From Gimesia sp. (lineage in GTDB: Bacteria; Planctomycetota; Planctomycetia; Planctomycetales; Planctomycetaceae): a stretch of 64,000 bases of DNA. The position numbers were made by a program, and so were the translations under genes. The stretch lies in NCBI GenBank assembly GCA_002706765.1, contig PAJV01000018.1, forward strand, positions 1 to 64,000, read 5' to 3'. Under the pieces are notes generated by a model. The model saw only the letters and a list, made by a program, of their open reading frames with translations, ran no database searches and was not told where the DNA came from. Shown here piece after piece: positions 1 to 11,200 of the stretch (the first letter of the stretch is position 1; each line of letters begins with the position of its first letter).

Positions 1-1659
1 TAACTGCTGTAACTCTGGAGACGCAGCTGCATCGGGAATACTACCGGCCAGATTGAGGCGGATCCTGGCACGGGGCAGCAGATGACCGCCGTCAATGAGT
101 CGTACCAGGTAGACATGGATTTCAGGAGCCAGCTCCCGGATCAAATCACCAAATTCATGAGAGTGGATATCGACATCTTCGAGGTGATGTTGCAATAACC
201 CCTTGAGCTCTAATGTGGATTTCGGAAGATCAGGTTGCCGATTTTTTGCATGAATTAGCGCTAAACGATCACGCGAAAGTTCTTTTTCACGTTCGTCCAA
301 CTCCGACATCATTTCACGAAGAAGTTTCGGATCAGCATTATCTACCTCTCTGATCAGTTTTTTGATCTTTTCCCTTTCACGTTCAATCCCTTCCCCGACC
401 CGATTTAACTTATTTTCACGGGTACGGAGATTTTCAGGGCCACCAGCTTGAGCTTGCTGCAAGATCTCCTGATACTGAGTATCGATTCCATCCAGTGACG
501 AAAGGGTTTTCAGGGTCACCTCCAGCAGCTTCTGTGCGGCTTTTGGCCCATGAAACCCAACGGAGTTCCAGCAGTGCCACTCGCGGGAATTAGAGCACAT
601 CAGGTTGGCAGTCATACCGTTCCCTCCCCACACGTAATGACAACCACAGTAGAAACAAGTGGCATGCTGGCCGAATGCTCGTGTTCGCTTTTTGGGAACT
701 TGATATCTGGAATCTACACCGTTTAACTTTTTCTTACGCTTAAAATGGGCATTCTTCCTTTCCAATGCTTCGAGGACCGGATCGATTTCATCTGGAGAGA
801 AGAAAGCCAGATGCGGCTCTTCCCGATGGATGGCGCCCTTCGGATTCGGGACAGATCGTCTTTTGCCATATTCATGCTTCTTGACAGTATGCATTTTACC
901 ACGTTCGGGTAAGCCTTTTAATATCGGATTGCGGTAGAAACGAAGTACCATTCTCCCGTCCCATTGGTTTTTTCTACAAGAAGGGCCTGGAGGAAATCCC
1001 ACATCATTGAAGTACTCTGCTACCGCTGCACCATTCAGTGTCCTTCTCAGGACCTGTAACCCTTTTCTGATGTACTCTGCGGCATCCTCTTTCTTTGACC
1101 ACTCTGAGAATGTCTCGGCCCCATCAGGTTTGAAGTAACCAGCAATGGGGCAGGGAGTCGCACCACCAATTTTTTTAAAATGGTTCATTTTTTTATGTTT
1201 GATCCGGCGTGATGTATGCTCATTATGCTTCATATGCTCTTTGCACGCATCCAAAAGTCTGGATTCCCAGTCTGGATAAATCGTATCAAAGTCATCATTC
1301 GGTGAAATCACTCTTGTCCCTTTGTCTACCGCAATACCGCATATACGGTGTGCTGCAGGACCGCGAACCAGACGTCCAATATCCTCAAAGGTAAGCAAGT
1401 CGAATTCGTAAGCTTTAAGTCTGGCTTCAACTTCGGCGAGCTCAGGACGGTCAAGCCACTCCCCCTTTCCTGTTGTTGCGATGACTCTGAATTCGATCTC
1501 TCCATCAAAATATTCCCGCGCGATTTCTTGACCGTGATCGACCTGGTCGTCAAGGCTTATTTCCTTTTGGTTTTGACACCCAGAAATTCGCGCGACAATC
1601 CCGACGATCAGGGTATGACCGTTCCGTGGTACAAGTTCAACTTCTTCTCGATAGCTCAT
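1..1659 (-). CDS. Large serine recombinase (partial, C-terminus outside window)
   Basis: Reading the minus strand from an ATG at 1659 gives 553 codons with no stop before the window edge, so the C-terminus is missing. A GGAG ribosome-binding site lies about 9 nt upstream. The N-terminal resolvase domain has Arg24 and Ser26 (ARIS, the likely nucleophile), then SLDDQ, and an arginine motif GRLVRG around residues 95-100. A Recombinase-type DNA-binding region follows at about 150-290. A zinc beta-ribbon with CFYCGC and later CSN...HC lies near 335-370, and a charged coiled-coil at about 385-470. This order is that of large serine integrases and transposon recombinases. The protein begins with about 20 extra residues before the catalytic strand. 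It lies 71 bp downstream of the tyrosine integrase on the same strand, so the two may be co-transcribed. It may move the element itself or be a passenger. Family assignment is firm; role is inferred. Confidence 0.85.
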   Translation of the reverse strand, partial: MSYREEVELVPRNGHTLIVGIVARISGCQNQKEISLDDQVDHGQEIAREYFDGEIEFRVIATTGKGEWLDRPELAEVEARLKAYEFDLLTFEDIGRLVRGPAAHRICGIAVDKGTRVISPNDDFDTIYPDWESRLLDACKEHMKHNEHTSRRIKHKKMNHFKKIGGATPCPIAGYFKPDGAETFSEWSKKEDAAEYIRKGLQVLRRTLNGAAVAEYFNDVGFPPGPSCRKNQWDGRMVLRFYRNPILKGLPERGKMHTVKKHEYGKRRSVPNPKGAIHREEPHLAFFSPDEIDPVLEALERKNAHFKRKKKLNGVDSRYQVPKKRTRAFGQHATCFYCGCHYVWGGNGMTANLMCSNSREWHCWNSVGFHGPKAAQKLLEVTLKTLSSLDGIDTQYQEILQQAQAGGPENLRTRENKLNRVGEGIEREREKIKKLIREVDNADPKLLREMMSELDEREKELSRDRLALIHAKNRQPDLPKSTLELKGLLQHHLEDVDIHSHEFGDLIRELAPEIHVYLVRLIDGGHLLPRARIRLNLAGSIPDAAASPELQQL

Positions 1660-1730
1660 TATTTATCACTCCGTTTTAATTAGATTTTTTTGTTTTTATA
1701 TTTGTTTAAAGCAAGTCAGCATGTTTTGAG

Positions 1731-3101
1731 TCACACTTTCTTAGCACTGGCCCATTGTCTGGCATAAGCGAGAGACTGGGGCCAGAGGCGCAATGCACGT
1801 TCGATCTCACGTCTCTGTGTTGTGGCACGAGTGTGCGTATAGACGCCAGTCATGCCCAGGCCGCCGCTACGGGCGTCCTCGCTCGGTTTATGGCCGAGCG
1901 TGATCTGGCGTATGAGCGGATCGACGTTGGCATCCTGAAGCAATGTGGCAAAAGAATGCCGCCAGCTTTTGGGGCAGGAAGACTGTTTCAGGCCTGCCAA
2001 CTTGCCGGTACGAATAAATGAATTCCGCATACGCTCCGACCGGATCACGCCGGCTTCACGCCAGACTGCTATAGCGAGTTTCTCCTCCATGGTTTGCGAA
2101 AGAGTGAGCCCACTCCCCGAATCAGCATGCGCAATACGTTGCTGAAGCAGTTCCTGAAGCTCGAGCTGATCCAGGTTCCCCAAAGGTGAACTGAAGGCGT
2201 CAAACTGGTGCCGGATAAATACAGGACCTGATGTTCGATCGCCTATCACCCGGCGTAAGACAGCGACTGCTTCCTCGATTAAGGGGACAGAGCGTTCGCG
2301 CCTCGTTTTGACTTTCCAGTGCAGTTCAGACTTGTTGCGAACATGCAGCCATCCGTTTTCCAGGTCGATGTCTTCGATCAGCAGATGGATCAGTTCGCCT
2401 GACCTTAATCCTGTCTTGGCAAGAATAAAGTGGATGGGGAATGTCCAGTCGTCTGCTTTCTGGAAGAAACTCAGTTCGTCTTCAGCATCGAAAACAAAGA
2501 TGGGTTTGGCATCTTCGATTCTCATCCGCTCCAGATTGAGTTTGGAGAAGGGGTTTTCGAAGTAGGGGGGAAGAAAACGCTGCTGGGCGGCATAGATATA
2601 AACCGACCGGCAGACTTCCAAAACGAAACGCAGTCCTTTATCTCGAAGCGTCCGTTTGGCCGTATTGGGATGGCCGTTAGGGGAAACTTTCTGTTTCCTC
2701 AGCCAGGCCACAAAATGGTCTGCCCGGATCGAATGAGCCAGATCAGATCGACAGCATTCATTGAAATAGTTTTCAAGATGCTGTGTAGCTGATCGATAGC
2801 GCCTGATCGTGGCCGGAGAGGACTTCACCACGGTTTCATGGTGATTGAGAAAGGCCTGCCGCAGATTTAAAAAACTGACAGACGTAAAGGAAAACGGTGT
2901 CGGACTGGATGAAGCCAATTGCGCGTTGATTTGCGCTGCGATCTGTGCGGCTTCTTCTTCAGTGTCAGACACCTTGCGTCGTCGTTGTACCTTTACTCCA
3001 TCTTGATATTCAAGGTAGTAAAGATACCAGGCACCGTGATGAAGATAGTACGAAACACGTCCAACGCGCTTTCGTTGTGAAGACTTCTTGCGTCGTCTCA
3101 T
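1731..3101 (-). CDS. int: Tyrosine recombinase (phage-type integrase)
   Basis: A 456-residue site-specific recombinase. I start it at the ATG at 3101, not at the in-frame start at 3164, because an AGGAGG site sits 5 nt upstream and the extra 21 residues would be encoded by an inverted repeat. The N-terminus is basic (arm-type DNA binding), a SAM-like core-binding domain lies at about 70-180, and the catalytic domain at about 205-440. Visible active-site residues are Arg233 (TGLRSGEL), a beta-hairpin lysine near 264-266, Arg381-His382 (KSWRHSFAT, with Lys where the first His of HxxR usually sits), His404 (LGHKP) and Tyr421 (GVYTHTR). It lies directly after the 3' end of tRNA-Ser, the usual place of an integrase whose element uses that tRNA as attachment site. 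The element should therefore extend leftwards out of the window. Confidence 0.9.
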   Translation of the reverse strand: MRRRKKSSQRKRVGRVSYYLHHGAWYLYYLEYQDGVKVQRRRKVSDTEEEAAQIAAQINAQLASSSPTPFSFTSVSFLNLRQAFLNHHETVVKSSPATIRRYRSATQHLENYFNECCRSDLAHSIRADHFVAWLRKQKVSPNGHPNTAKRTLRDKGLRFVLEVCRSVYIYAAQQRFLPPYFENPFSKLNLERMRIEDAKPIFVFDAEDELSFFQKADDWTFPIHFILAKTGLRSGELIHLLIEDIDLENGWLHVRNKSELHWKVKTRRERSVPLIEEAVAVLRRVIGDRTSGPVFIRHQFDAFSSPLGNLDQLELQELLQQRIAHADSGSGLTLSQTMEEKLAIAVWREAGVIRSERMRNSFIRTGKLAGLKQSSCPKSWRHSFATLLQDANVDPLIRQITLGHKPSEDARSGGLGMTGVYTHTRATTQRREIERALRLWPQSLAYARQWASAKKV

Positions 3102-3103
3102 CA

Positions 3104-3150
3104 AAACCTCCTGTGCACAATGTGTGCACCAACTGTGCACCAGGAGGTTT
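3104..3150 (-). promoter_or_regulatory. Inverted repeat with three phased GTGCAC sites covering the integrase ribosome-binding site
   Basis: The arms at 3104-3118 and 3135-3150 are complementary over 15 bp with one unpaired base. In the int transcript the distal arm would pair with the whole AGGAGG site (3107-3112) just before the start codon. Inside lie three copies of the palindrome GTGCAC, at 3113, 3124 and 3135, exactly 11 bp apart, one helical turn each. The structure could be an RNA hairpin that blocks translation, a DNA operator, or both. The repeat is seen directly; its function is inferred. Confidence 0.6.
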
Positions 3151-3161
3151 ATTGGGTCGCG

Positions 3162-3201
3162 CAAAAAACAACGCTAAGTCATTGAAATCAACAACTTAGC
3201 G
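3162..3201 (-). terminator. Rho-independent terminator after tRNA-Ser
   Basis: Read on the minus strand, an 8-bp perfect stem (CGCTAAGT / ACTTAGCG, 3194-3201 and 3172-3179) with a 14-nt loop is followed by a T-rich run (TTGTTTTTTG). It lies 20 bp past the tRNA 3' end and before int, so it should stop tRNA transcription from running into the integrase. Confidence 0.7.
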
Positions 3202-3220
3202 CGTTTGGTCAGTTTGATAA

Positions 3221-3306
<86 letters not shown>

Positions 3307-3611
3307 TGCAGCCCGAAATTCCTTGAAGGACTGGGCTTCGGTCGAAAGTATATAGACTCTTTCCAGGCTTGTAAAGTCTCTTATTTGTTCTGTTTCTACA
3401 TGATTTGGGCTGAAATCCCGTCGATTTCCAGTTAAAACGAATGTACTGCATCTGATTGACGCCTTCTGTCGTCAATATTATCTTTTCTCACTTCTCAGAT
3501 ATATTCCTTTGACTAAAACGAACTATGATACAGTCTTTCATCAGAAATTTTTCAGGTTCTGAGCATTTAACTTTACACCGTGCAATCAGAGTCTGACAGA
3601 GGAATGTAATC
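3307..3611. other. Intergenic region between tRNA-Ser and the cobalamin adenosyltransferase gene
   Basis: No convincing gene is visible. It should contain the divergent promoters of tRNA-Ser (minus) and the adenosyltransferase (plus). I looked for a cobalamin riboswitch (B12 box) and did not find one. Confidence 0.5.
3456..3484 (+). promoter_or_regulatory. Possible promoter with overlapping palindrome
   Basis: TTGACG at 3456 and TATCTT at 3479 are 17 bp apart, a plausible sigma-70 pair. The palindrome TTGACG-N8-CGTCAA overlaps the -35 box and could be an operator. It precedes the adenosyltransferase start by about 130 bp. This is pattern matching only. Confidence 0.3.
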
Positions 3612-4265
3612 GTGGCGGAACGTGGAACAGTGCATCTCAATATGATCGTCACCAAAACCGGCGATCAGGGACAGACCTATCTCAATGATGGCTCACGGAT
3701 CGCGAAAGCCAGCCCGCAGATCAAAGCGTTAGCCTCCGTCGAACAGGTGGCTGTCAAACTGGGCTATTTTATCCATGCTTGTGAAACCGAATTCGTGACG
3801 GTGAAACTGCCAGAAGACCACACTTGTCAGATTAATCTGACACAGTTGGCGACTTCATTCCAACAGGAAATGTATGATATCGGCTCTGATATCAGCACCC
3901 CCATCACCGACGGCGAAGAGCGATTACGTTTTCCTCAGGAATCTGTGGAAGAATTGACAGAAGTTATCGCCAGTCTCACACCGGCGCTCGAACCACTTGA
4001 TTCATTTATTCTCCCCCAAGGCAGCCTGCGCGTGCTCCTTTGCCACGATATTCGCACGATGGTGCGACAGGCGGAAATCCAGGTCTGGGGAATTGAAGAG
4101 ACGATTAACCCCGCTGTACCTCAATTCCTAAACCGCCTGTCTGACTTCTGGTTCGTACTCGGCAGACTCCTGTACGCGGAAGACAGCAAATCAGAATCTT
4201 CTGAGAATCAAAAATGGAAACCTCGTCAGAAACAGGATCGAGGCTTCCAGTTCTATCCATCCTGA
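3612..4265 (+). CDS. Cob(I)alamin adenosyltransferase, PduO type
   Basis: Transfers the adenosyl group of ATP to cob(I)alamin, making adenosylcobalamin in the cytoplasm. The 217-residue product has the family's N-terminal ATP-binding motif TKTGDQGQT (about residues 14-22) followed by a glycine/arginine segment, and the C-terminal helix signature RxAE...NPxxxxxLNRLSD..FVL at about 160-190. The chosen start is GTG with AGAGGA just upstream. An ATG at residue 11 is an alternative start. The last 25 residues are a charged tail outside the conserved fold. The gene is convergent with the cobalamin-dependent methionine synthase, with only 16 bp between stops. That enzyme uses methylcobalamin rather than adenosylcobalamin, so the link is shared cofactor handling, not a direct pathway step. 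No EutT- or CobA-type features are seen. Confidence 0.85.
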   Translation: MAERGTVHLNMIVTKTGDQGQTYLNDGSRIAKASPQIKALASVEQVAVKLGYFIHACETEFVTVKLPEDHTCQINLTQLATSFQQEMYDIGSDISTPITDGEERLRFPQESVEELTEVIASLTPALEPLDSFILPQGSLRVLLCHDIRTMVRQAEIQVWGIEETINPAVPQFLNRLSDFWFVLGRLLYAEDSKSESSENQKWKPRQKQDRGFQFYPS

Positions 4266-4281
4266 GACCTCCCCTGCCCGC

Positions 4282-7200
4282 TTAATTATCCATGAGTACG
4301 GGGCGCAGCCAGCGTTCCATATCTTCTAGACTCATATTTTTCCGCTCTGCCAGCGATGCCAGTTGATCCCGATCAATTTTTCCCGTGTGGAAATAACGTG
4401 ATTCGGGAGCAGAAAAATACCAGCCGGAAACAGCGGCGGTCGGGTACATCGCAAAATGCTCCGTCAGGTTTACGCCGATTTCTGGTTCCGCATTCAACAT
4501 CTCGAACAACGTAGCTTTCTCGGTATGATCGGGACAGGCCGGATAGCCGGGAGCAGGACGAATGCCCTGGTACTCTTCTTTGATCAAGTCATTATTGCTC
4601 AGGGATTCGTCTGCAGCATATCCCCAGAATTCTCTGCGAACACGTGCATGCAGATGCTCGGCGAAGGCTTCGGCCAGTCGATCTGCAAGCGCTTTGACCA
4701 TGATACTGCTGTAGTCATCAAGCTCTGCTTCATAAGACTTCGCCAGTTCCTCGGCTCCTATCCCTGCCGTCACGACGAATCCGCCGATGTAATCCTGCTG
4801 GCCGCTTTCTTTCGGGGCAATGAAATCCGCCAGTGACATCAGAGGCTTCTCTTCCTGTCCCCGTTTGCGCACCTGCTGGCGAATATGGTGCAGATTCGCA
4901 ATGACTTCGCCGCGATTTTCATCTGCATAGACTTCAATATCATCTCCCTGCACGCGATTCGCAGGCCAGAATCCTATCACAGCTCGCGCTTTGAGCAGTT
5001 TCTCGTCAATAATCTTCTTTAACATCGCCTGCCCGCTTTCGAACAGGTCCCGGGCGGCTTCACCCACCAGCTCGTCTTCCAGGATCCGCGGATATTTCCC
5101 GACCAGATTCCAGCTGATGAAGAACGGCGTCCAGTCGATATAATCGATCAGCTTTTCCAGGGGATAATCATTGAGCACTTGCGTGCCGGTAAACGAAGGT
5201 CTCGGAGGAGTATACTTCTCCCAGTCAATCTGTAATCCCTGCGTGATCGCTTCTGCATACGGAACGGGAGTTCCCTGCGGCTTGCGATTGGCCACACGTT
5301 CGCGAACGGTCACATATTCTGCTTTAATCTTCGCGACGTAGTCAGCATGCTGTTCATCGGAGATTAATGCGGCTGCGACTCCCACCGCACGCGAGGCGTC
5401 GGGGACGTACACAACCTGGTTTCGCGTATATTGCGGTTCAATTTTGACCGCGGTATGCGCTTTGGAAGTGGTCGCACCGCCAATCATCAATGGCAGGTCC
5501 ATTCCCAGGCGCTCCATCTCAGCAGCCACGGTAACCATCTCATCCAGGGAAGGAGTAATCAGCCCAGACAGGCCAATCACATCACACTGTTTTTCGCGGG
5601 CCGTCTTTAAGATCGTCTCACAGGGAACCATTACCCCCAGGTCGATGACTTCAAAATTATTACACTGCAGCACAACCCCCACGATATTTTTACCGATATC
5701 GTGCACATCCCCTTTTACGGTCGCCATCAGAATGCGGCCATTGGGTTTACTTTCTTCCTGCTTTTCCAGTTCGATATAGGGCTGCAGATAAGCCACCGCC
5801 TGCTTCATCACACGTGCGGATTTCACAACCTGTGGCAGGAACATTTTTCCCGCCCCGAACAGATCCCCGACCACATTCATGCCATCCATGAGCGGACCTT
5901 CGATGACATCCAGTGGACGAGGCAGTTCCTGACGCGCGAGTTCTGCATCTTCCACAATATAAGTGGAAATGCCCTTCACCAGCGCGTGTTCAATACGCTT
6001 TGTGACCGGCAGTTCCCGCCAGGACAGGTCTTCCATTTTAGAAGTACCGGCTTTGCCATCACCTCGATATTGTTCGGCAATCGCCAGTAATGCTTCGGTT
6101 CCTTCTGGCGTACGGTTCAGAATGACGTCTTCCACGTTGTCCTTGAGCTCAGCTGGCAGATCATCGTAAACCGCCAGTTGAGTGGCATTCACGATCCCCA
6201 TATTCATTCCAGCCTGGATCGCGTAGTACAGGAAGACGGAATGAATCGCTTCGCGGACCGGATTATTGCCCCGAAAGGAGAAAGAGACATTCGAAACGCC
6301 GCCAGAAACACTCGCGTAAGGCAGGTTCTGTCGGATCCAGCGGGTGGCTTCGATGAAATCAACCGCATAGTTGTTATGCTCGTCGATACCCGTCGCAACT
6401 GCGAAGATATTGGGATCGAAGATGATGTCCTGGGGAGGGAACTGGAGTTCATTCACCAGCAGATTGTATGAGCGTTCACAGATTTCCGTTTTTCGTTTCT
6501 GGGTATCCGCCTGACCTTCTTCGTCAAATGCCATTATGACCACAGCTGCTCCGTACATCTGACACAGCCGGGCCCGCTCCAGAAATTCTGCTTCGCCTTC
6601 TTTCAGACTGATTGAGTTAACAATCGGTTTGCCCTGAATACATTTCAGACCGGCGACGATCACTTCCCATTTGGAAGAGTCCACCATCACAGGCACCCGC
6701 GCAATTTCCGGTTCTGTTGCGACCAGGTTCAGAAACAGAGTCATGGCTTTCACTGCATCGAGCATGCCCTCATCCATGTTGACATCCATCACATGGGCAC
6801 CGTTTTGTACCTGCTCTAATGCCACTTCCAGCGCCGTATCGTAATCGTCTTCCTTAATGAGTCGTTTAAAACGGGCTGAACCGGTCACGTTACACCGTTC
6901 GCCGACATTCACAAACAGACTGTCTTTCGTGACATTGAACGGTTCCAGTCCGGAGAGACGCAGTGCCGGTTCAATGTCGGGAATAGGTCGCGGGTAATGT
7001 TTTTCCATCGCTTCCGCGATGGCCTTAATGTGCGCCGGGGTCGTCCCGCAACATCCGCCCAGAATATTCAGAAAACCGCTTTCCGCAAATTCATCGACGA
7101 TCTCTGCCATCTCTGCTGCTGACTGATCGTATTCACCGAATTCATTGGGCAGCCCGGCATTGGGGTGCGCAGAAACATAAGTATCAGCGACACGTGAGAG

Positions 7201-7989
7201 CTCTTTGACATACTGCCGCAATTCCTGGGCACCCAGCGCGCAGTTCAAACCAATCGAAAATGGTTTCGCATGCGCAAGCGAATTCCAGAACGCTTCCGTA
7301 GTCTGCCCGGAAAGCGTTCTTCCGGAAGCATCGGTGATCGTGCCTGAAATCATGATCGGCAGCTCAATATTTTCCCGTTGAAAATACGTCTTTACTGCGA
7401 ATACAGCTGCTTTCGCATTGAGGGTATCGAATATGGTTTCGATCAGAATCAGATCGATGCCCCCCTTGACCAGACCATCGATCGATTCCAGATAGTTTTC
7501 GACCAGTTCGTCGTAGGTTACATTTCGCGCCCCCGGGTCATTCACATCGGGAGAGATCGAACAAGTACGGCTCGTGGGCCCCAGCACTCCGGCGACCCAG
7601 CGTGGCTTGTCCGGATTCTCTGCGGTGATCTCATCGGCAACCTCGCGTGCCAGCCGGGCAGATTCCTGGTTGAGTTCGTGTACCAGTGATTCCATCTCAT
7701 AATCACTTTGAGACAGACGCGTTCCATTAAACGTGTTGGTCTCAATAATATCTGCCCCTGCTTCGAGGTATTCGCGGTGAATTTCCCGAATGATATCTGG
7801 TTGCGTCAGGCTCAGCAGATCATTATTCCCCGCGATGTCCATGTGATAGGCGGCAAACCGTGAACCCCGGTAATCGGCTTCTTTCAGTTTATGGTTCTGA
7901 ATCATGGTTCCCATCGCCCCATCCAGTATCAGAATTCGTTTCTGAATGGCGGCGTAGAGAGCTTCAATTCGAGCAGCGCGATCGGACAT
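4282..7989 (-). CDS. metH: Cobalamin-dependent methionine synthase
   Basis: Moves a methyl group from 5-methyltetrahydrofolate to homocysteine through methylcobalamin. The 1235 residues cover all four modules of the family. The homocysteine domain (about 1-330) has the zinc ligands Cys250 (GLNC) and Cys313-Cys314 (GGCCGTTP). The pterin-binding domain lies at about 350-620 ([11 protein letters not shown]). The cap and cobalamin domains lie at about 640-890, with the lower-ligand histidine His763 in DVHDIGKN. The C-terminal AdoMet reactivation domain has the [13 protein letters not shown]-type motif near 1185-1200. Length and domain order match E. coli MetH, so the enzyme should be self-reactivating. 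The upstream 219 bp shows no SAM or cobalamin riboswitch that I can recognise. It may be transcribed with the upstream PEP carboxykinase gene, although the gap is large. Confidence 0.97.
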   Translation of the reverse strand: MSDRAARIEALYAAIQKRILILDGAMGTMIQNHKLKEADYRGSRFAAYHMDIAGNNDLLSLTQPDIIREIHREYLEAGADIIETNTFNGTRLSQSDYEMESLVHELNQESARLAREVADEITAENPDKPRWVAGVLGPTSRTCSISPDVNDPGARNVTYDELVENYLESIDGLVKGGIDLILIETIFDTLNAKAAVFAVKTYFQRENIELPIMISGTITDASGRTLSGQTTEAFWNSLAHAKPFSIGLNCALGAQELRQYVKELSRVADTYVSAHPNAGLPNEFGEYDQSAAEMAEIVDEFAESGFLNILGGCCGTTPAHIKAIAEAMEKHYPRPIPDIEPALRLSGLEPFNVTKDSLFVNVGERCNVTGSARFKRLIKEDDYDTALEVALEQVQNGAHVMDVNMDEGMLDAVKAMTLFLNLVATEPEIARVPVMVDSSKWEVIVAGLKCIQGKPIVNSISLKEGEAEFLERARLCQMYGAAVVIMAFDEEGQADTQKRKTEICERSYNLLVNELQFPPQDIIFDPNIFAVATGIDEHNNYAVDFIEATRWIRQNLPYASVSGGVSNVSFSFRGNNPVREAIHSVFLYYAIQAGMNMGIVNATQLAVYDDLPAELKDNVEDVILNRTPEGTEALLAIAEQYRGDGKAGTSKMEDLSWRELPVTKRIEHALVKGISTYIVEDAELARQELPRPLDVIEGPLMDGMNVVGDLFGAGKMFLPQVVKSARVMKQAVAYLQPYIELEKQEESKPNGRILMATVKGDVHDIGKNIVGVVLQCNNFEVIDLGVMVPCETILKTAREKQCDVIGLSGLITPSLDEMVTVAAEMERLGMDLPLMIGGATTSKAHTAVKIEPQYTRNQVVYVPDASRAVGVAAALISDEQHADYVAKIKAEYVTVRERVANRKPQGTPVPYAEAITQGLQIDWEKYTPPRPSFTGTQVLNDYPLEKLIDYIDWTPFFISWNLVGKYPRILEDELVGEAARDLFESGQAMLKKIIDEKLLKARAVIGFWPANRVQGDDIEVYADENRGEVIANLHHIRQQVRKRGQEEKPLMSLADFIAPKESGQQDYIGGFVVTAGIGAEELAKSYEAELDDYSSIMVKALADRLAEAFAEHLHARVRREFWGYAADESLSNNDLIKEEYQGIRPAPGYPACPDHTEKATLFEMLNAEPEIGVNLTEHFAMYPTAAVSGWYFSAPESRYFHTGKIDRDQLASLAERKNMSLEDMERWLRPVLMDN

Positions 7990-8208
7990 ACCTGGGAAAC
8001 CTGTACTAACTGTCTAAAAATGAGGATGGACTGGTAATGACATTTGGCTTTACCGTGTCTCTGCAACCATAATCCTGAAAAACAGAACAGATGGACAGAT
8101 CCGGTACGCAGGCTGATGCAGTTAAGACACCAGTTCTGACCACCGGGATACGGTGACAGCGGGCATTTTAGCAGATCATCTGGAAAGCGAAACCGCTCGT
8201 GCACTGCT

Positions 8209-11200
8209 TTATTCAGTAGACAGATTCAAATCCGCTCCAGGTTGCGCACCGATCATGCCGGACAGTTCTTCCAGATATCCAGGAGAAGATACATGCGCCA
8301 GTTGTTTCTCGACCCATTCCCGCCGTTCTGGAATTCCGAGACGAGGTACTTCCCGGTCATACCCCGGATGTACGGCGAATGCATCCAGGTACTCCAGATG
8401 ACGGCTCAGTAATTTGGCTTCCCGCTCCTGTCGCGCCAGCAGACGTTTCTGATACCACTCACTTTTCAGGAGTGATTCCCGCGTAAACAGGGATCGGACT
8501 TCCGGGTCATGAATGGTATGCCCCTTCCACTCACCGTGTGCCATAATTGACAGAACAGCCTGCAGCGGCGGACAGGATTCTTCGTAGGAACCATCCTGAA
8601 AATACTGCAGCGCCACACGCTGTTGTGCTTCCGCAATATACTGAATGCCGTCTACAAACGATTCCAGATCCTGTTTCTCCGGCTTGAGAATTGTCTCATC
8701 AAAGACCGAAGCCGGGTTATCGAAAACGCGTCCAAAGAACCGCAGCAGGAATTTATAGGTGATACGATATCCCAGGCGGCTCGCAGGGATCTGTTGCCCC
8801 TCATAATCGAAGTCCTGGAGCGGTTCCAGAAGACCTTCTTTGATCAGGAATTCCGGATCGCGTTCTTCAGATGACATACGGCACCAGATTTCCGGAATCA
8901 GCAGGCTGATATCATGGTCGACACGAACATTCGGTCCGATATGACCGGCGGCCGTTGAAAAACCGGCGTACCCGGTCAGGATGAACCCAACCAGCGCACT
9001 GTTCAGATCTGCGGCGGGACGTAATGCGTTGAAGGGACCTTTGGTCAAAGCGCCTTCACTGCCGGCACCGGTTGTAGACGGACTTTTGCCGGTCAGGGAA
9101 CAGATAAAGTCCATGAACAACTCGGGCAGTTCCTGATAATGAATGGGGGAATAGACGGCAAGACTGCGAATTCCCTTTTCTTTATCAGGAGGATTATTGC
9201 GGCGTCCCAGCATGACTGCGTTGACGGGATTGTGAACCGGTTGATCGGCGGGAATCGCCCGGAACAGCCGTGTGGCCATCTTGGCAACATACGTATTGAA
9301 TGGCTTTACCAGGTCAGGGCGAATCTGCAGGTAGCGCGGGTTCTTCGTGGGTTTGCCATCAATCTGGCGTGGATTCGCCGAGCAGACCACATAACTGCTG
9401 TTTGATTCTTCCGCTGACTTCAGCATTTCCTGCATGGGGGAACTGAAAGCATCAAAGTCGACTACGTACTTGCTCATCTCGCGAACCTGCTGATTGGTCA
9501 ACGGCTCAAAATTCGAAATAAAATTACCGGGACGTGACAGGTCGGCTTCCGTCTGTTTATCCAGGCCACGGACGATCGCATCATCGGGCCGTTGAAACAG
9601 GCGATATTCACTGTTGATCACAAACTTGCAGCTTTCGGATTTTTCCCCTTCAGCCAGGTGGCTCAAGGCCCGGGCGGGAACGACAACGGAAGCGCTGATG
9701 TCATCCTCGGTCTGAATCTTCATCGAAGCGATGAAATCCTGGCGCACTTTGAAGGTACGCCAGCCAGACAACGAAAACAGACCGACCCGCAGATACGTTC
9801 CCACCAGCTTGCGTTCCCGATACTTCAATTCATGACCGTAGGTTCCATTCACGATGTCTACGCCAAAATGGTTGTCCCAGTCCTGTCCCCAGTCGGACCA
9901 GTAAATCCGTTTGATAATGAAGACCAGCGCCCGGATATGATCCGGAATCTCATTCAGCCAGTTGTTGAACTCAGCAGTGTAAGCCGGTGAGGGAGTCAAA
10001 AGTTTAATCACGCTCCCCAGCGAACGGTTCTGATCCAGCACTTTACGGCTGGGACGTAGATTGGGATCCCCTTTCGCCAGGGGTTCCAGCCAGCGATCTG
10101 AATAATCCCGCTCAATGATTTCGCGGACGTATTCCATATCTTTTTCATAATCAGAAACAAAGACGGGCCCATACAGCATGTAATCCATCACTGATTTACT
10201 GATTTCGCTTTTACCACCGCCAGACACGGTACACGGCTTATGACAGAATATGCCTTCTCCCGTCGTACCGACGATCCGCCAGGAGGGAGCTGCCGGGTGC
10301 TTTTCCATCCGCAGGTGGTACCCTGAGGGAGCCATGTAAACATTTCCGGGGAGCAACGGGATCGAATGCTGATTGCCATCCCGGGTCCAGCGGATACATT
10401 GTTCAGGCAGACTGGCGTAAGCGTCTTCCGGGATATAGATCAGTTCCGGATAAATCCGATCGATTCCATACCCCTCTGCTTTACCCTCAATGTGATCGCC
10501 ATAATCATTGAGGACATCCTTAAAAGTACGGCCGTTATAGCGAACGCTGTTCATCTGAAAGCCTTCACCCAGATTGTAACTGGGATAAGCCATCGTTCCA
10601 CCGGCGTGTTCTTCTTCCGCATTTCCAAACAGGTTGGCAGAGTAACTGATCTGGGTTTTGACTTCCTTTTTGCAGTAACCAAAGTAGTTATCCGCGATCA
10701 GTGTGACAATCACACCGGCATCAGTGCGACAGGTCATTTTAAATGCCATCCCGTCGTTGTAGAGTTCGTCTTCCGTTTTCCAGCACATGCTGTCCCGCTG
10801 CTGTCGTTCTGTCGCGTCATCCCAGTGAGGCAAGCCGACCTCCTTTTTGGTCAACTTAGTCAGATGCGGTGCCAGGATGACAGCGCCGGTATGTCCGGTC
10901 CAGTGCATTACATCCAGACCAGCATCGTTGACAGGCACGTAAGGATCGCCGGCATTCCCAAAAATGGATTCTACGAAATCCAGGTTACTCACCAGCGTAC
11001 CGGGAGCGAAAAAACGCACTTCCATCCGTTTTTCAGGGGTGACGCCTTTCACTTCGGGACAGACGATCGGACGCAATAATAATGAAGCCCAGCCTGAAGC
11101 CGGTTCTTCCTGCCGTGAAGTAAATGGAAACAGTTTCAGATCGTCCGGGGGCGCCATCGCACTTTCGAACATTTTCACAAAGGTTGCCCGCGGAACGGCT

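Noticed and set aside
3101-3164. Start of the integrase at 3164 (21 residues longer)
   Set aside because: The extra codons lie in the inverted repeat and terminator flank, while a perfect ribosome-binding site fits the start at 3101.
7990-8208. Cobalamin or SAM riboswitch before metH
   Set aside because: I could not find the B12-box or the SAM-I core in the leader.
10366-11079. A 237-codon plus-strand frame inside the PEP carboxykinase gene
   Set aside because: It is the antisense shadow of a strongly conserved coding region, with Phe/Ile/Arg-rich non-protein-like composition.
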